Part shown: positions 14,832-24,176 of the stretch, piece after piece | Layout of the letters: each line of letters opens with the position of its first letter | Position numbering within the stretch: position 1 is the first letter of the stretch | Origin: Actinospica durhamensis | Lineage (GTDB): Bacteria; Actinomycetota; Actinomycetes; Streptomycetales; Catenulisporaceae | Assembly: GCF_018139695.1 (NCBI RefSeq) | Contig: NZ_JAGSOG010000020.1 | Coordinates: 1 to 59,549 of the forward strand | Direction of reading: 5' to 3' | Length of the DNA stretch: 59,549 nucleotides | Position numbers and translations under genes: made by a program | The notes under the pieces: model-generated | What the model was told of the DNA's origin: nothing | The model's database searches: none | Seen by the model: the letters and a program-made list of their open reading frames with translations, nothing else

Positions 14832-17309
14832 ATGAGCACCTCGACGACGGGCACGGCGCCCGCGGCGGCGACCGGCAAATCGGATCAGCCGCCGGCGCGC
14901 TCGGCCGCGGCGGTGGAGATACCGGAGAGCCTCGGCTACCGGGCCAAACGCGCCGTTCTGGGCAAACCGCTGGTCACCGAAGCACTGAACACGGAGCGGC
15001 TGAGTAAGAAGACCGCCCTGGGCATCATGGGCATCGACATGATCTCCTCCTCCGCCTACGGCTCGGAGCAGATGCTCACCCAGCTGCTGCCGTACTTCGG
15101 CACCTTGGCGTTCATGCTCATCATGCCGATCACCGGCGTGATCCTCGCGCTCGCGTTCCTTCTGCTGCTGTGCTACCGCGACGTGCTGAGCGTCTACACC
15201 AAGGCGGGCGGCTCCTACGTGGTCGCGCGCGAGCAGTTCGGGCCGAAGATCGCCCAGATCGCCGCGGTGGCACTGCTGATCGACTATATCGTCACGGTCG
15301 CGGTGCAGGTCTCCTCCGGCACCGACGCGATCGCCTCGCTGCTGGCCCTGAGCTTCAACATCGACATCACCAGCGCGACGCTGTGGATCTCGGTCGGCGT
15401 CATCCTGCTGATGGCCTTCGGCAACCTACGCGGGGTGCGCGAGGCCGGACGCGTCTTCGCCACACCCGCCTACATCTACCTGCTGCTGGTCGGCGCCACG
15501 CTGCTCGTCGGCCTCGGAGAGCTCGCCACCGGAAACCTCCCGCACGCGAACAACCTGCACGACACCAGCTACGGCGGCGTGGTCGACCTCGGCTCGCACA
15601 CCCAGTTCCTGCTCAGCTTCGCCGCGGTCTCCGCGATGCTGCGCGGCTTCGCCAACGGCGGCTCCTCCCTCACGGGCCTGGAGGCGATATCCAACGGCGT
15701 ATCAGTGTTCAAAAAGCCCGTGGCGAAGAACGCCCGCACCACCCTGACCTACACCGTCGCGGCGCTCGGCACCCTCGTCCTGGGCGTCTCGATCCTGGCC
15801 TGGCAGGCCCAGACGATGCCCTACACCGGCGGCAGCCCGACCGTGCTGGCCCAGCTGACCCACCTGATCTGGGGGCATTCGGGCTTCGGCAACGCCCTGT
15901 TCATCCTCGTGCAGATCGCCACCGCGCTGATCCTCTACACCGGCGGCAACACCTCCTTCAGCGGTTTCCCGTTCCTGACCTCGTTCGTCGCGGGTGATTC
16001 GTTCCTGCCGCGCCAGTTCACCCACCGCGGGCACCGGCTGGCGTACTCCAACGGCATCATCGTGCTCACCGCCCTGTCCCTCCTACTGATCATCGCGATG
16101 GACGGCAACCTCACCCGACTGGTCGCCCTCTACGCGATCGGGGTGTTCACCGGGTTCGTCATGGCCTCGGCCGGCATGTTCAAGTACCACTACACCCGGG
16201 CCGAAGAGCGCCGCACGGTCAAGCTGGTCATCAACGGCACCGCCTGCGTCGCCTCGGTACTCGTGGTGTGCGTCTTCGCGGTCTTCAAGTTCACCGAGGG
16301 CGCCTGGATCGTCGTGGTGATCTTCCCCATCGGCGTGTTCGCACTGATCAAGCTCAACGAGCGCTACCGCCGGGAGGAGGCGGCGCTCGAGGGCGTGCCG
16401 GCCTCGGCGAACCTGCCGACGCTGGCGCGCTCCACCGTGCTGGTGCTCGTGGACTCCGTCGACCTCGCCGTCATCAAGGCCCTGCGCTACGCGCGCTCGC
16501 TGCGTCCCGTCGACCTGCGCGCCGTACACCTGATGATCGACTCCACACACGCCGAACACCTGCGCAAGCGCTGGGACGCCTCGACCGCCGCGGACGTCCC
16601 GCTCGAGGTGATCGAGGTGCCCGACCGCAGACTGCGCCGCGCCGCGGCCGAGCTCGCGGCCCGCACCCACGCCGAGACCGGCACCGAGGTCACCCTCATG
16701 CTGCCGCGCCGCGCCTTCCACGTCACCAGCCGCCTGCTACACGACCACACCGCCGACAAGATCGCCGGCGCCGTCTCACGGCTCCCGCACGTCGCCGCCA
16801 TGATCGTGCCCTTCGACGTGGTCGAGGCGATCGAGGAGATGCAGGGCGCCACAGCCTCGGGCGCCACGCGCGGCGCCGGCGCCGATACCGCAGAGGCCAA
16901 CGCGAGCACCCGGCCGCTCCGGCCCGCACGGCGCACCAAGAAGATGCTGCTCGGCACCGAGTGCCTCATCGAGGAGGATCAGCCCGCAGGCGGTGTGAGC
17001 ACCGAGGCGCGCGCGCCGATCACGGTACGCGAGGTGCGCTGGCGCAACCGCGCCACCCTCGAGGGCCGAATCCGCTCGGTCTACGTCGGCCCGGCCTCCG
17101 GCTCCCCCGCGCTCGAGGCCGAGCTCTACGACGAGACCGGCGGCATCACCCTCGTCTTCCTCGGCCGCCGGTCGATCGCCGGCATCGAACCCGGAGCGCG
17201 GGTCCGGGTCGAGGGCATGGTCGGTGAGACCGAAGGCTACCTGGCCATGACCAACCCGACCTACCGGCTGTTGCCGCGCGAGGGCGACGAGGGCGGGGAC
17301 GAAGACTGA
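14832..17309 (+). CDS. APC-superfamily (KimA-like) permease fused to an OB-fold domain
   Basis: The 825-residue protein has three parts. Residues about 60-480 form a 12-helix APC transporter with GIMGIDMISSSAYGSEQML and the helix-broken RGFANGGSSLTGLEAISNGV. Residues about 520-650 form a soluble region (STVLVLVDSVDLAVIKALRY) resembling the cytosolic domain of KimA/YdaO-type K+ importers. The end, from about residue 728 (TVREVRWRNRATLEGRIRSV to VEGMVGETEGYLAMTNPTYR), is an OB fold, which in mycobacteria is encoded by a separate gene near the Trk/Ceo K+ genes. I infer K+ import, but amino-acid transport cannot be excluded. The ribosome-binding site before ATG 14832 is weak. Confidence 0.75.
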   Translation: MSTSTTGTAPAAATGKSDQPPARSAAAVEIPESLGYRAKRAVLGKPLVTEALNTERLSKKTALGIMGIDMISSSAYGSEQMLTQLLPYFGTLAFMLIMPITGVILALAFLLLLCYRDVLSVYTKAGGSYVVAREQFGPKIAQIAAVALLIDYIVTVAVQVSSGTDAIASLLALSFNIDITSATLWISVGVILLMAFGNLRGVREAGRVFATPAYIYLLLVGATLLVGLGELATGNLPHANNLHDTSYGGVVDLGSHTQFLLSFAAVSAMLRGFANGGSSLTGLEAISNGVSVFKKPVAKNARTTLTYTVAALGTLVLGVSILAWQAQTMPYTGGSPTVLAQLTHLIWGHSGFGNALFILVQIATALILYTGGNTSFSGFPFLTSFVAGDSFLPRQFTHRGHRLAYSNGIIVLTALSLLLIIAMDGNLTRLVALYAIGVFTGFVMASAGMFKYHYTRAEERRTVKLVINGTACVASVLVVCVFAVFKFTEGAWIVVVIFPIGVFALIKLNERYRREEAALEGVPASANLPTLARSTVLVLVDSVDLAVIKALRYARSLRPVDLRAVHLMIDSTHAEHLRKRWDASTAADVPLEVIEVPDRRLRRAAAELAARTHAETGTEVTLMLPRRAFHVTSRLLHDHTADKIAGAVSRLPHVAAMIVPFDVVEAIEEMQGATASGATRGAGADTAEANASTRPLRPARRTKKMLLGTECLIEEDQPAGGVSTEARAPITVREVRWRNRATLEGRIRSVYVGPASGSPALEAELYDETGGITLVFLGRRSIAGIEPGARVRVEGMVGETEGYLAMTNPTYRLLPREGDEGGDED

Positions 17310-17319
17310 GCCGTGCGAT

Positions 17320-17351
17320 GCCGCGGCTCCGGATCACTCCGGAGCCGCGGC
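17320..17351. terminator. Hairpin terminator after the APC permease
   Basis: A 14-bp perfect stem, GCCGCGGCTCCGGA against TCCGGAGCCGCGGC, with loop TCAC. It lies 10 bases after the permease stop and before the response-regulator gene. Confidence 0.6.
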
Positions 17352-17398
17352 GCAGGTCGCAGATCGCGAAGCCGGGGTACAGGTGAACGGGAGGCTGC

Positions 17399-18103
17399 AT
17401 GACGAGGACACGCGTTCTGGTGGTCGACGGCGATCCGCAGGTACTGCACGCACTGCGGTCCGGACTCTCAGCACTCGACTATGAACTGCTGACCGCCGCC
17501 GACGGCGCGATCGGTCTGGAGTTCGCCGCCCAGCACCCGCCCGACCTCGTGGTCCTCGAGCTGGCTCTGCCGGACGTGGACGGAACCGAGATCATCAGGG
17601 GCCTACGCTACTGGTCGAAGGCAGCCATCCTCGCGATGTCCGCACGCAGCGATGCAGTCGACATCGTAGGCGCCCTGGACGCCGGCGCGGACGGCTTCAT
17701 GGCAAAGCCCTTCGACCCCGACGTGCTCATCGCCCGCCTTCGTGCCCTGCAGCGGCGTAGCGAGCCCGCACACACCGACGAGGCGAGCGTGCTGATCGGC
17801 CACTTCAGCATCGACCTGGCCGCGAAGACGGTCACCAGGCGCGCCGATGCCCCCTGCCATGTCCCACAGCGGATTCACCTGACCCGGACGGAGTGGGCGA
17901 TCCTCGAAATCCTGGCCAGAAGCCCGGGCAAGCTCGTTTCCGGCCACGACCTTCTGCTCCACGTCTGGGGTCCTTCCGGCACGTCCCAGCCGGCGAACTT
18001 ACGCTTCCACCTGGCGAGGCTGCGTAAGAAACTCGAGCCGGAGCCCTCCTGCCCGCGGCAGCTGATCACCGCGCCCGGCGCAGGCTACCTCTTCCAGCCG
18101 TAG
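17399..18103 (+). CDS. KdpE-like OmpR-family regulator with degenerate receiver
   Basis: The 234-residue protein is a clear KdpE relative (compare 30277-30987): receiver at residues 1-120 and winged helix with HLTRTEWAILEILARSPGKL and AGYLFQP at the end. Key receiver residues differ. The phosphoacceptor Asp is Glu54 (VVLELALPDVDG), and the second residue of the Mg2+-binding acidic pair is Gly11 (VVDGDPQ instead of VVDDEPQ). Lys103 (FMAKPFD) is kept. Asp-to-Glu often mimics phosphorylation, so the protein may be constitutively active or regulated in another way. It is separated from the KdpD kinase at 19873 by an opposite-strand exchanger gene. DNA recognition residues are close to those of the canonical copy, so it may share KdpE targets. 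Confidence 0.8.
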   Translation: MTRTRVLVVDGDPQVLHALRSGLSALDYELLTAADGAIGLEFAAQHPPDLVVLELALPDVDGTEIIRGLRYWSKAAILAMSARSDAVDIVGALDAGADGFMAKPFDPDVLIARLRALQRRSEPAHTDEASVLIGHFSIDLAAKTVTRRADAPCHVPQRIHLTRTEWAILEILARSPGKLVSGHDLLLHVWGPSGTSQPANLRFHLARLRKKLEPEPSCPRQLITAPGAGYLFQP

Positions 18104-18131
18104 AACGCGCCCCGCGGACGGTCCGGGTCGA

Positions 18132-19568
18132 TCAAGCCAGCGGACTGGCACCGTGGCGCTCGAGCACCGCGGCTCCGGTGACGGTGCACAGACCGACCAC
18201 TGCGATCGAAGCGAGCAGCGCATAGTGGGTATCGGTACCGAACACCCCGTCGGGGACGCCGAGCAGCACGGCGAGTCCGAGAGCGAGCAGGGCGACCGAG
18301 GCCGTGCGGCGCCAGCGCGCGGTGAACAGAGCCGTACACGGCCCGATCGTCAGCAGGCTCATCAAGACCAGACGGCGGCCCGTGCCGGCGTCGATGACCG
18401 CCACGGCCAGGCAGAGCAGGGCACTGAGCGCCCACACACTCGTCGGATTCCACCGCGGGTGCCCGCCGGGCGCGGACCCCGCAGCGGGCCGGATGAGCGC
18501 ATAGACGCAGCCGAGTCCGACCAGGCCTGCCGGTGCGAGCGCGATCACGGGAGTGACGCGGTGGGCGCAGACCGCGGCGAGCAGCGCCCCGACGAAAACC
18601 AGGTATCCCCCGATGATCACGGCTCCGGTGGCGCGCGTGAGGGCCCGGTCTCGATAGGCGAAGGCCAGAGCGGCGAGCGTGAGGCCGGCGTACCAGACTG
18701 CGACCAGAACCCCTTCGCCGGTGCGCGGACCCATGCCGGTGATCGTGGCCGGAAGCAGCAGCCCGACCACGACGTTGAGCGCGTTGCTGTTGAGTGCGGT
18801 GGACAGGACCGCGGCGCCGCGCCCGCGCGCGGCGAGGTAGACCGCGGCGACCGCGTTGGGCAGGCTGGTGACCACGGCGAGCACGAGCCCTCCGGTGACG
18901 ATGTCCGCTACCCCGAACCGCGATCCGAGGGTGGTGGCGCCCGCTTCCATCACCGTGCTCGCCGCCACGACCACCGCCAGCATCACCAGGGCGAGCACGG
19001 CGTCTCGCCCTGTTCCGCGGCGGGCTGCGACCGTGTCGTCGAGCTCGGTGTCCTCGTCGTGGACCGCGACCGCGAGCCACTCTGCCCACCCGGCGGGGAT
19101 CGGCAGCGACCGGAGCCCGCCGGGGCTCAGTCCGAGCACCACCAGGTACGGGGCGATGACTGCCGAAGTGAGAGCCAGCGCGAGCGGCGCGCCGATCACA
19201 CCGAGTACGGCGAGCACACAGACCATCGCCACCCACACCGCGACGGAGCCCGAGAGCAGCACCACGTGCCGGTGCAGACCGATCCACCCGGCCACCACAG
19301 CGCCGAGGCCGAGCAGTGCGGCGAGGTTGAACACATTGGACCCGACCACGACGCCGGCACCGACCGCCCCCTGGCCGTGCGCGAGCGCGACCACGGCCGC
19401 GGTGATCTCCGGGGCGTCGGCGGCCAGGGCCGCGACCATGCCGAGTAGCGCCTCCGACATCCCCGCCCGCTCGCCGAGGCGTTCAAGCCGGGTGACCAGG
19501 ACGTAACTGCTCGCCAGGCTCACGGCCGTACCCAGCGTGAACAGGACGATCCACACCCCGCTCGGCAC
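18132..19568 (-). CDS. CaCA-family sodium/calcium-type cation exchanger
   Basis: The 478-residue protein has two alpha-repeat signatures: AALAADAPEITAAVVALAHG with VVGSNVFNLAALLGLG, and VVTSLPNAVAAVYLAARGRG with LNSNALNVVVGLLLP. About eleven membrane helices are visible, with a hydrophilic loop between the halves (VHDEDTELDDTVAARRGTGR). These proteins exchange Na+ or H+ for Ca2+ or a monovalent cation. I chose GTG 19568 (PSGVWIVLFTLG follows) because AAAGGG precedes it; an ATG at 19655 is also in frame but adds an arginine-rich extension. It diverges from kdpD at 19873. Confidence 0.8.
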   Translation of the reverse strand: MPSGVWIVLFTLGTAVSLASSYVLVTRLERLGERAGMSEALLGMVAALAADAPEITAAVVALAHGQGAVGAGVVVGSNVFNLAALLGLGAVVAGWIGLHRHVVLLSGSVAVWVAMVCVLAVLGVIGAPLALALTSAVIAPYLVVLGLSPGGLRSLPIPAGWAEWLAVAVHDEDTELDDTVAARRGTGRDAVLALVMLAVVVAASTVMEAGATTLGSRFGVADIVTGGLVLAVVTSLPNAVAAVYLAARGRGAAVLSTALNSNALNVVVGLLLPATITGMGPRTGEGVLVAVWYAGLTLAALAFAYRDRALTRATGAVIIGGYLVFVGALLAAVCAHRVTPVIALAPAGLVGLGCVYALIRPAAGSAPGGHPRWNPTSVWALSALLCLAVAVIDAGTGRRLVLMSLLTIGPCTALFTARWRRTASVALLALGLAVLLGVPDGVFGTDTHYALLASIAVVGLCTVTGAAVLERHGASPLA

Positions 19569-19658
19569 CGATGTCGGCCCTTTCCGTCTTAAGCGCCACC
19601 GTGCGCTCACCCGGGATGACGAGGGCGCACCCCACGCATGATAGCGACGCCGCAAGTA

Positions 19659-19702
19659 CCCCGCCTCTGTGAAAACGCCAGATCATCGGCACAGAGGCGG
19701 GG
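19659..19702. repeat. Perfect 13-bp inverted repeat in a divergent promoter region
   Basis: CCCCGCCTCTGTG (19659-19671) and CACAGAGGCGGGG (19690-19702) are separated by 18 bases, between the cation-exchanger gene (minus) and kdpD (plus). It could be an operator for a dimeric regulator or a leader hairpin of the kdpD transcript. Confidence 0.6.
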
Positions 19703-19872
19703 CGATCCGGGCAGCTGGCGGGGGTCGGGCACATCCGAGCGAGGACGGGGCCTCGCCTCGACATGGGAGGAGGCAGGCGCAAGGGTGGGAGTGTGGCTTA
19801 GCGCTCACCGCTGAACCCGTGCGGTACACGGACGCCGTGGTGACGGCCGTCTCGGTGGAAGGGGCCCGGATC

Positions 19873-22482
19873 ATGCGTGGAAAGCTGCGGATCTACTTCG
19901 GGTCGGCTCCCGGTGTCGGCAAGACGTTCAAGATGCTCGAGGAGGCGCACCGGCGTGCCGAGCGCGGCACGGACGTGGTGGTCGGGCTGGTCGAGACGCA
20001 CGGGCGCGCACGGACTGCTTCCCTGCTCGAAGGGCTGGAAGTCGTCGCGCCGACCGTGCGCGCCTATCGCGATCGGCAGTTTCGCGAGATGGACCTGGAC
20101 GTGGTCCTCGCCCGCCGTCCCGAGGTCGCCCTCGTGGACGAGTTGGCGCACACCAACATCCCCGGCGGCCGGCACGCCAAGCGATGGCAGGATGTGCAGG
20201 ACTTGCTCGACGCGGGCATCGAGGTCATCACCACGCTCAACGTCCAGCACCTCGCATCGCTCAACGACGTCGTCCAGCGCATCACCGGCGTGCCGCAGCG
20301 CGAGACCGTCCCGGACGAGGTGGTCCGCGCCGCCGAGCAGCTCGAGCTGGTCGACATGTCGCCGGAGGCGCTGCGCCGCCGGCTCGCCCACGGCAACGTC
20401 TACGCCGCCGAGAAGATCGACGCAGCGCTCGGCAACTACTTCCGCGTCGGGAACCTCACCGCGTTGCGCGAGCTCGCCCTGCTGTGGGTGGCCGACCGGG
20501 TCGACGAGGTCCTCCAGCGCTACCGGGAGGATCACCGCATCGAGGCGGTGTGGGAGGCGCGCGAGCGCGTCGTGGTCGCGCTGCCCGGCGGCGATGTCGG
20601 CGACCTGCTCATCCGCCGGGCAGCACGTATCGCCTCGCGCTCGTCCCGGGCCGGGGGCACCGGCGCGGAACTGCTCGCGGTGCACATCGCCCGCTCCGAC
20701 GGGCTGGCGACGGGAACCAGTTCCATCGCGCTGGCCGCGCAGCGCCATCTGGTCGAGTCGCTCGGCGGCAGCTACCACAGCATCGTCGGGGACGACGTGC
20801 CGCGCGCGCTGATCGAATTCGCCCGCGCCCAGAACACCACGCAACTGGTACTCGGGACCTCCCGCCGCAGCCGCCTCAACCGGTTCCTGACCGGAAGCGG
20901 CATCGGCGAGACCACGATCCGGCTCTCCGGCGACATCGACGTGCACATGGTCACGCACGAGCGGCCGGCCGAGCCGCGCCGCCACCTCGCCTGGCTCCCG
21001 CCCAATCCGCTACGCCAGGCCGTGTGGGGCGAGGGCCGCTGGCGCGGGCACGTGGCCGCGCTCGTCGTGCCGCCGCTGCTGACCGCCGTGCTCGCCCAGG
21101 TGCCGCACGGCCTGAACCTGACCAGCCAAGTGCTGATCTTCCTGGTCGCCACGGTGGCCATCGCCCGGCTCGGCGGAATGCTCTCCGCGTTCATCGCGGC
21201 GGTGTGGAGCTCGCTGCTGCTCAACTACTATTTCGTGCCGCCGGTGCACACCTTCACCATCAGCGGGACCAACAACGTGATCGCGCTGGCCGCGTTCGTC
21301 CTCGTCGCGCTCACCGTCGCCTCCGTCGTCGAACTCGCGGCCCGCCAGTCTCGGCAGGCCGCGCGCGCCGCCGCGGAGGCCGAGACGCTCAACGCCTTCG
21401 CGGTGGCGGTGCTGCGCGGCGACTCGGCGATCGCGGCCCTGCTCGATCGGTTCCGGGAGACCTTCGGTATGGCCTCGGTCGCCTTGCTCCAGCGCATCGA
21501 TGCCGCAGTCCATCTGCCCGACGACGGCGACGATCCCGCGCGGTGGACGGTGATCGCCTCCACCGGGCAGGACGGCGCCACCTACCCCGGGCAAGCCGAC
21601 ACGATCGTGGAGGCGGGATCGGACGCGGTGGTGGCACTGCGCGGTCACAGCCTGCCCGCCACCGACCAGCGCGTGCTCGCCGCGTTCGCCGCCCAGGCCA
21701 CCGCGGCGCTGGAACGGCGGCGCCTGGCCAAGTCGGCCGCTCAGGCGGCGAGCCTGGCCGCCGCCGACAAACTGCGCACGGCCCTGCTCGCCGCCGTCTC
21801 ACACGACCTGCGCACCCCGCTCGCGGCCGCCAAGGCCGCCGTCGGCACGCTGAGCGATCCGGAACTCGAGTTGAGCCCGGGCGATCGCAGCGAGCTGTTC
21901 GACGCCGCGGACGCGAGCCTCGACCGGCTCGCCCGGCTGGTGGACAACCTGCTCGACCTCTCGCGACTGCAGGCGGGCGCCGTCAAACCGCGGCTCGAAC
22001 CAGTCGATGCCGCCGAGATCCTGCCGCGCGCGATCGATGAGAGCACTCCCCGCGCTGCCGGGCGAGTCACGGTGGAGCCCACCGAGCCGGGCACCCCGGC
22101 GATGCTGGCCGATGCCGTGTTACTCGAACGCGTTGTGGCGAACCTGATCGGCAACGCGGCCGAGCACACCGACTCGCCGATCACCGTCACCGTCTCCGCC
22201 CTCGGGCAGAGCGTCCAGATCCGCGTGATCGACCGCGGCCCCGGCATCCCGCGCACCGACTGGGACCTGATCTTCCGCCCCTTCCAGCGGCTCGGAGACC
22301 GCTCCGCCGACACCGGAGTCGGCCTCGGTCTCGCGCTGGCCCGCGGCCTGACCGAGACGATGGGCGGCACCCTGACGCCGGAAGAGACTCCCGGGGGCGG
22401 CATCACGATGGTCGTCTCGCTGCCCGCGGCCAGCACCCTGCCGGTGCCGCCCACCGCCGAGGACGAGGAACTACTCGCCTGA
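19873..22482 (+). CDS. kdpD: KdpD-type sensor histidine kinase, first copy
   Basis: The 869-residue protein has the complete KdpD layout. The N-terminal KdpD domain carries Walker A GSAPGVGKT and VALVDELAHTNIPGGRH. A USP-like domain follows (about 235-365), then four DUF4118 membrane helices (about 395-500; LLLNYYFVPPVHTFTI), a GAF region, and the kinase core with SHDLRTPLAAAKAAVGTL (phosphorylated His), NLIGNAAEHT, DRGPGIP and GVGLGLALARG. KdpD senses low K+ or high salt and phosphorylates KdpE. ATG 19873 is chosen for the GGAAGG site and the usual start. No kdpFABC genes are attached to this copy; its partner may be the atypical regulator at 17399 or the KdpE at 30277. Confidence 0.9.
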   Translation: MRGKLRIYFGSAPGVGKTFKMLEEAHRRAERGTDVVVGLVETHGRARTASLLEGLEVVAPTVRAYRDRQFREMDLDVVLARRPEVALVDELAHTNIPGGRHAKRWQDVQDLLDAGIEVITTLNVQHLASLNDVVQRITGVPQRETVPDEVVRAAEQLELVDMSPEALRRRLAHGNVYAAEKIDAALGNYFRVGNLTALRELALLWVADRVDEVLQRYREDHRIEAVWEARERVVVALPGGDVGDLLIRRAARIASRSSRAGGTGAELLAVHIARSDGLATGTSSIALAAQRHLVESLGGSYHSIVGDDVPRALIEFARAQNTTQLVLGTSRRSRLNRFLTGSGIGETTIRLSGDIDVHMVTHERPAEPRRHLAWLPPNPLRQAVWGEGRWRGHVAALVVPPLLTAVLAQVPHGLNLTSQVLIFLVATVAIARLGGMLSAFIAAVWSSLLLNYYFVPPVHTFTISGTNNVIALAAFVLVALTVASVVELAARQSRQAARAAAEAETLNAFAVAVLRGDSAIAALLDRFRETFGMASVALLQRIDAAVHLPDDGDDPARWTVIASTGQDGATYPGQADTIVEAGSDAVVALRGHSLPATDQRVLAAFAAQATAALERRRLAKSAAQAASLAAADKLRTALLAAVSHDLRTPLAAAKAAVGTLSDPELELSPGDRSELFDAADASLDRLARLVDNLLDLSRLQAGAVKPRLEPVDAAEILPRAIDESTPRAAGRVTVEPTEPGTPAMLADAVLLERVVANLIGNAAEHTDSPITVTVSALGQSVQIRVIDRGPGIPRTDWDLIFRPFQRLGDRSADTGVGLGLALARGLTETMGGTLTPEETPGGGITMVVSLPAASTLPVPPTAEDEELLA

Positions 22483-22522
22483 TCGTCGGCGCAGGCTCCC
22501 GTCTATCAGCGCCTTGATCTGA

Positions 22523-22800
22523 TCACAGGACGCTGCCATCGCGCGGTGCTCGGCGCAGGCGCAGTCCTCGCAGGACCCGGCCGGCGTCGGTGTCCAGGAC
22601 GGTCGGGGGCACCGTGATGACCGGGCACGCGGCAGAGGCGAGGCAGTACCGGGTGACCTGGCCGCACCAGGATCGGCGGTGGCCGGGGCCGTCCCTTCCC
22701 GACCACGAGCAGATCGAGGGGCCGGTCGGCGAACGCCACGAGCACATCGCCGGCGTGGCCGCGCACGACGCCTGCGGTACGCACGACGGCATCGCGACGG
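22523..22800 (-). pseudogene. Universal stress protein remnant (C-terminal part)
   Basis: One frame gives DVLVAFADRPLDLLVVGKG and, after a frame change, the other gives GQVTRYCLASAACPVITVPP, the typical last strand of USP domains. The N-terminal half is not recognisable upstream. The remnant adjoins a resolvase remnant, which suggests rearrangement in this interval. Confidence 0.55.
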
Positions 22801-22896
22801 CGGCCTACGGCTCTGGTTCGCGCAGGCCGAAGGGGCCGGGGGGCCCGGGGGCGGCGCCGAGTTCGACGGGGCCTTTCCGGCGATACGGGAAGCCGA

Positions 22897-23255
22897 TCAC
22901 GATGGGCTGCCTTCCAGTTCCTCGGCCCGCTGGCCGGGCACGGCCGGGCGGCCCTGGGCCAGTTCGGGGACGTGCTTGTAGATGGTCGAGCGCGAAACAT
23001 TCAGCAGCCGGACGACGGAGGAGATGGTGTTCTCCGGCTGGGTGAGCAGGTCGCGGGCGTGCTTGACCTGCTCCGGGGTCATCGCCGGGGGCCGTCCCAG
23101 GCGCTGGCCGCGGGCGCGGGCGGCGTCCAGGCCCTCGTTGGCGCCCTGAATGATCAGTTCTCGGATGAACTCGGCCAGGGCGGCGAACACGTGGAAGACC
23201 AGGCACCCGCCGGGGTGGTGGTGTCCAGGTTCTCGTGCAGGGAGGTGAAGCCGAT
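22897..23255 (-). pseudogene. Truncated serine recombinase (resolvase/invertase family)
   Basis: The readable part includes IGFTSLHENLDTTTPAG, then after one missing base in a G run LVFHVFAALAEFIRELI, the hinge ARARGQRLGRPPAMT and the helix-turn-helix NTISSVVRLLNVSRSTIYKH. The catalytic N-terminal domain with the active Ser is absent: the homologous sequence begins immediately after the stop codon of the SDR gene at 23256, so the junction is abrupt. The remaining part could still bind DNA but cannot catalyse recombination. Confidence 0.75.
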
Positions 23256-24176
23256 TCAGGTCATGAATCGGTGGATGGCCTCGTTGGCGTGGTCCTGAAA
23301 TGACGGGTTGGCCAGGTCGGGGAAGATGTCGGCTTGGTCGACCAGGGGACCCTTGAGCTTGTTGGCCGCGCTGGCGTAGAACACGCCGCTGGACAGGGTC
23401 GGGTCGGTGACTCCGTCGACCAGTCGCTTCGCGCCGACCTCGAGCTTGTGGGAGATCCCTAGGGCGGGCATGACGTACTTGGCCGCGATACGCAGCGGCA
23501 GGGCAATGTCGTTGGAGGCTTGGGTGCCGGTGGTGGCTCCAGGGCTCACGGTGATGAAGCGGCGGTCGGGATGTTGGCGGGCCAGGTGGGCCATCCAGAG
23601 GGCCCCGATGTACTTGGCCTGCCCGAAGGCGAGGTTGAAGTCGGTCTTTCCGTCGGCGAAGTAGCTGCCGTCGATGACGGTGGCGAGTTCATCGGCAGAG
23701 GTTGAGACGAAGGACGGCCGTTTCATCCGCAACTTCGGAAGCCCGCGGGCCGCTTCGCTTCCGGCGAGGACCGCAACCTCGCCAAGCCGCCCCTCGGCCA
23801 AGAGCCCTTCGAGGAGGACGACGTGGCCGAGAACATTCGTCGCGAACACGTTGGTGACCCCGTCAGCGGTCAACTCCATCGACCGCGGTCCGATGACACC
23901 GGCGTTCATGACCAGCGCGTCGACGGATCCGTCGATGGCCGCAAGGCCGGCTCGGACCGAGGACAGATCGGCGACGTCCATGACGACGATGTCGAAGATG
24001 CGCCGGCCGGTAGCGGCTTCGAGCTCGGCCTTCGCCGCGCTCGCCCGATCCCGGTTGCGGCATGCCAAGTAGATCCGCGCCGTTTCGGGACGCAATGCCA
24101 GTTGCCGGGCCACATCCTTGCCGATCCCGCCGTTCGCGCCGGTCACCATCACAGTCTTTCCTGGGAGTGTGCTCAT
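23256..24176 (-). CDS. Short-chain dehydrogenase/reductase with altered catalytic motif
   Basis: The 306-residue protein has the SDR cofactor motif TGANGGIG (residues 12-19), the NAG motif (91-93) and Ser140 in LAGS. The catalytic Tyr of YxxxK is Phe184 (FGQAK), while Lys188 is kept. It resembles the retinol-dehydrogenase/protochlorophyllide-reductase-like branch. Loss of the Tyr hydroxyl usually abolishes or changes activity, so the function is uncertain. The ATG overlaps the stop of the upstream SDR gene (ATGA), so both are translated together, under probable control of the divergent TetR. The C-terminus ends exactly at the junction with a resolvase remnant. Confidence 0.8.
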   Translation of the reverse strand: MSTLPGKTVMVTGANGGIGKDVARQLALRPETARIYLACRNRDRASAAKAELEAATGRRIFDIVVMDVADLSSVRAGLAAIDGSVDALVMNAGVIGPRSMELTADGVTNVFATNVLGHVVLLEGLLAEGRLGEVAVLAGSEAARGLPKLRMKRPSFVSTSADELATVIDGSYFADGKTDFNLAFGQAKYIGALWMAHLARQHPDRRFITVSPGATTGTQASNDIALPLRIAAKYVMPALGISHKLEVGAKRLVDGVTDPTLSSGVFYASAANKLKGPLVDQADIFPDLANPSFQDHANEAIHRFMT

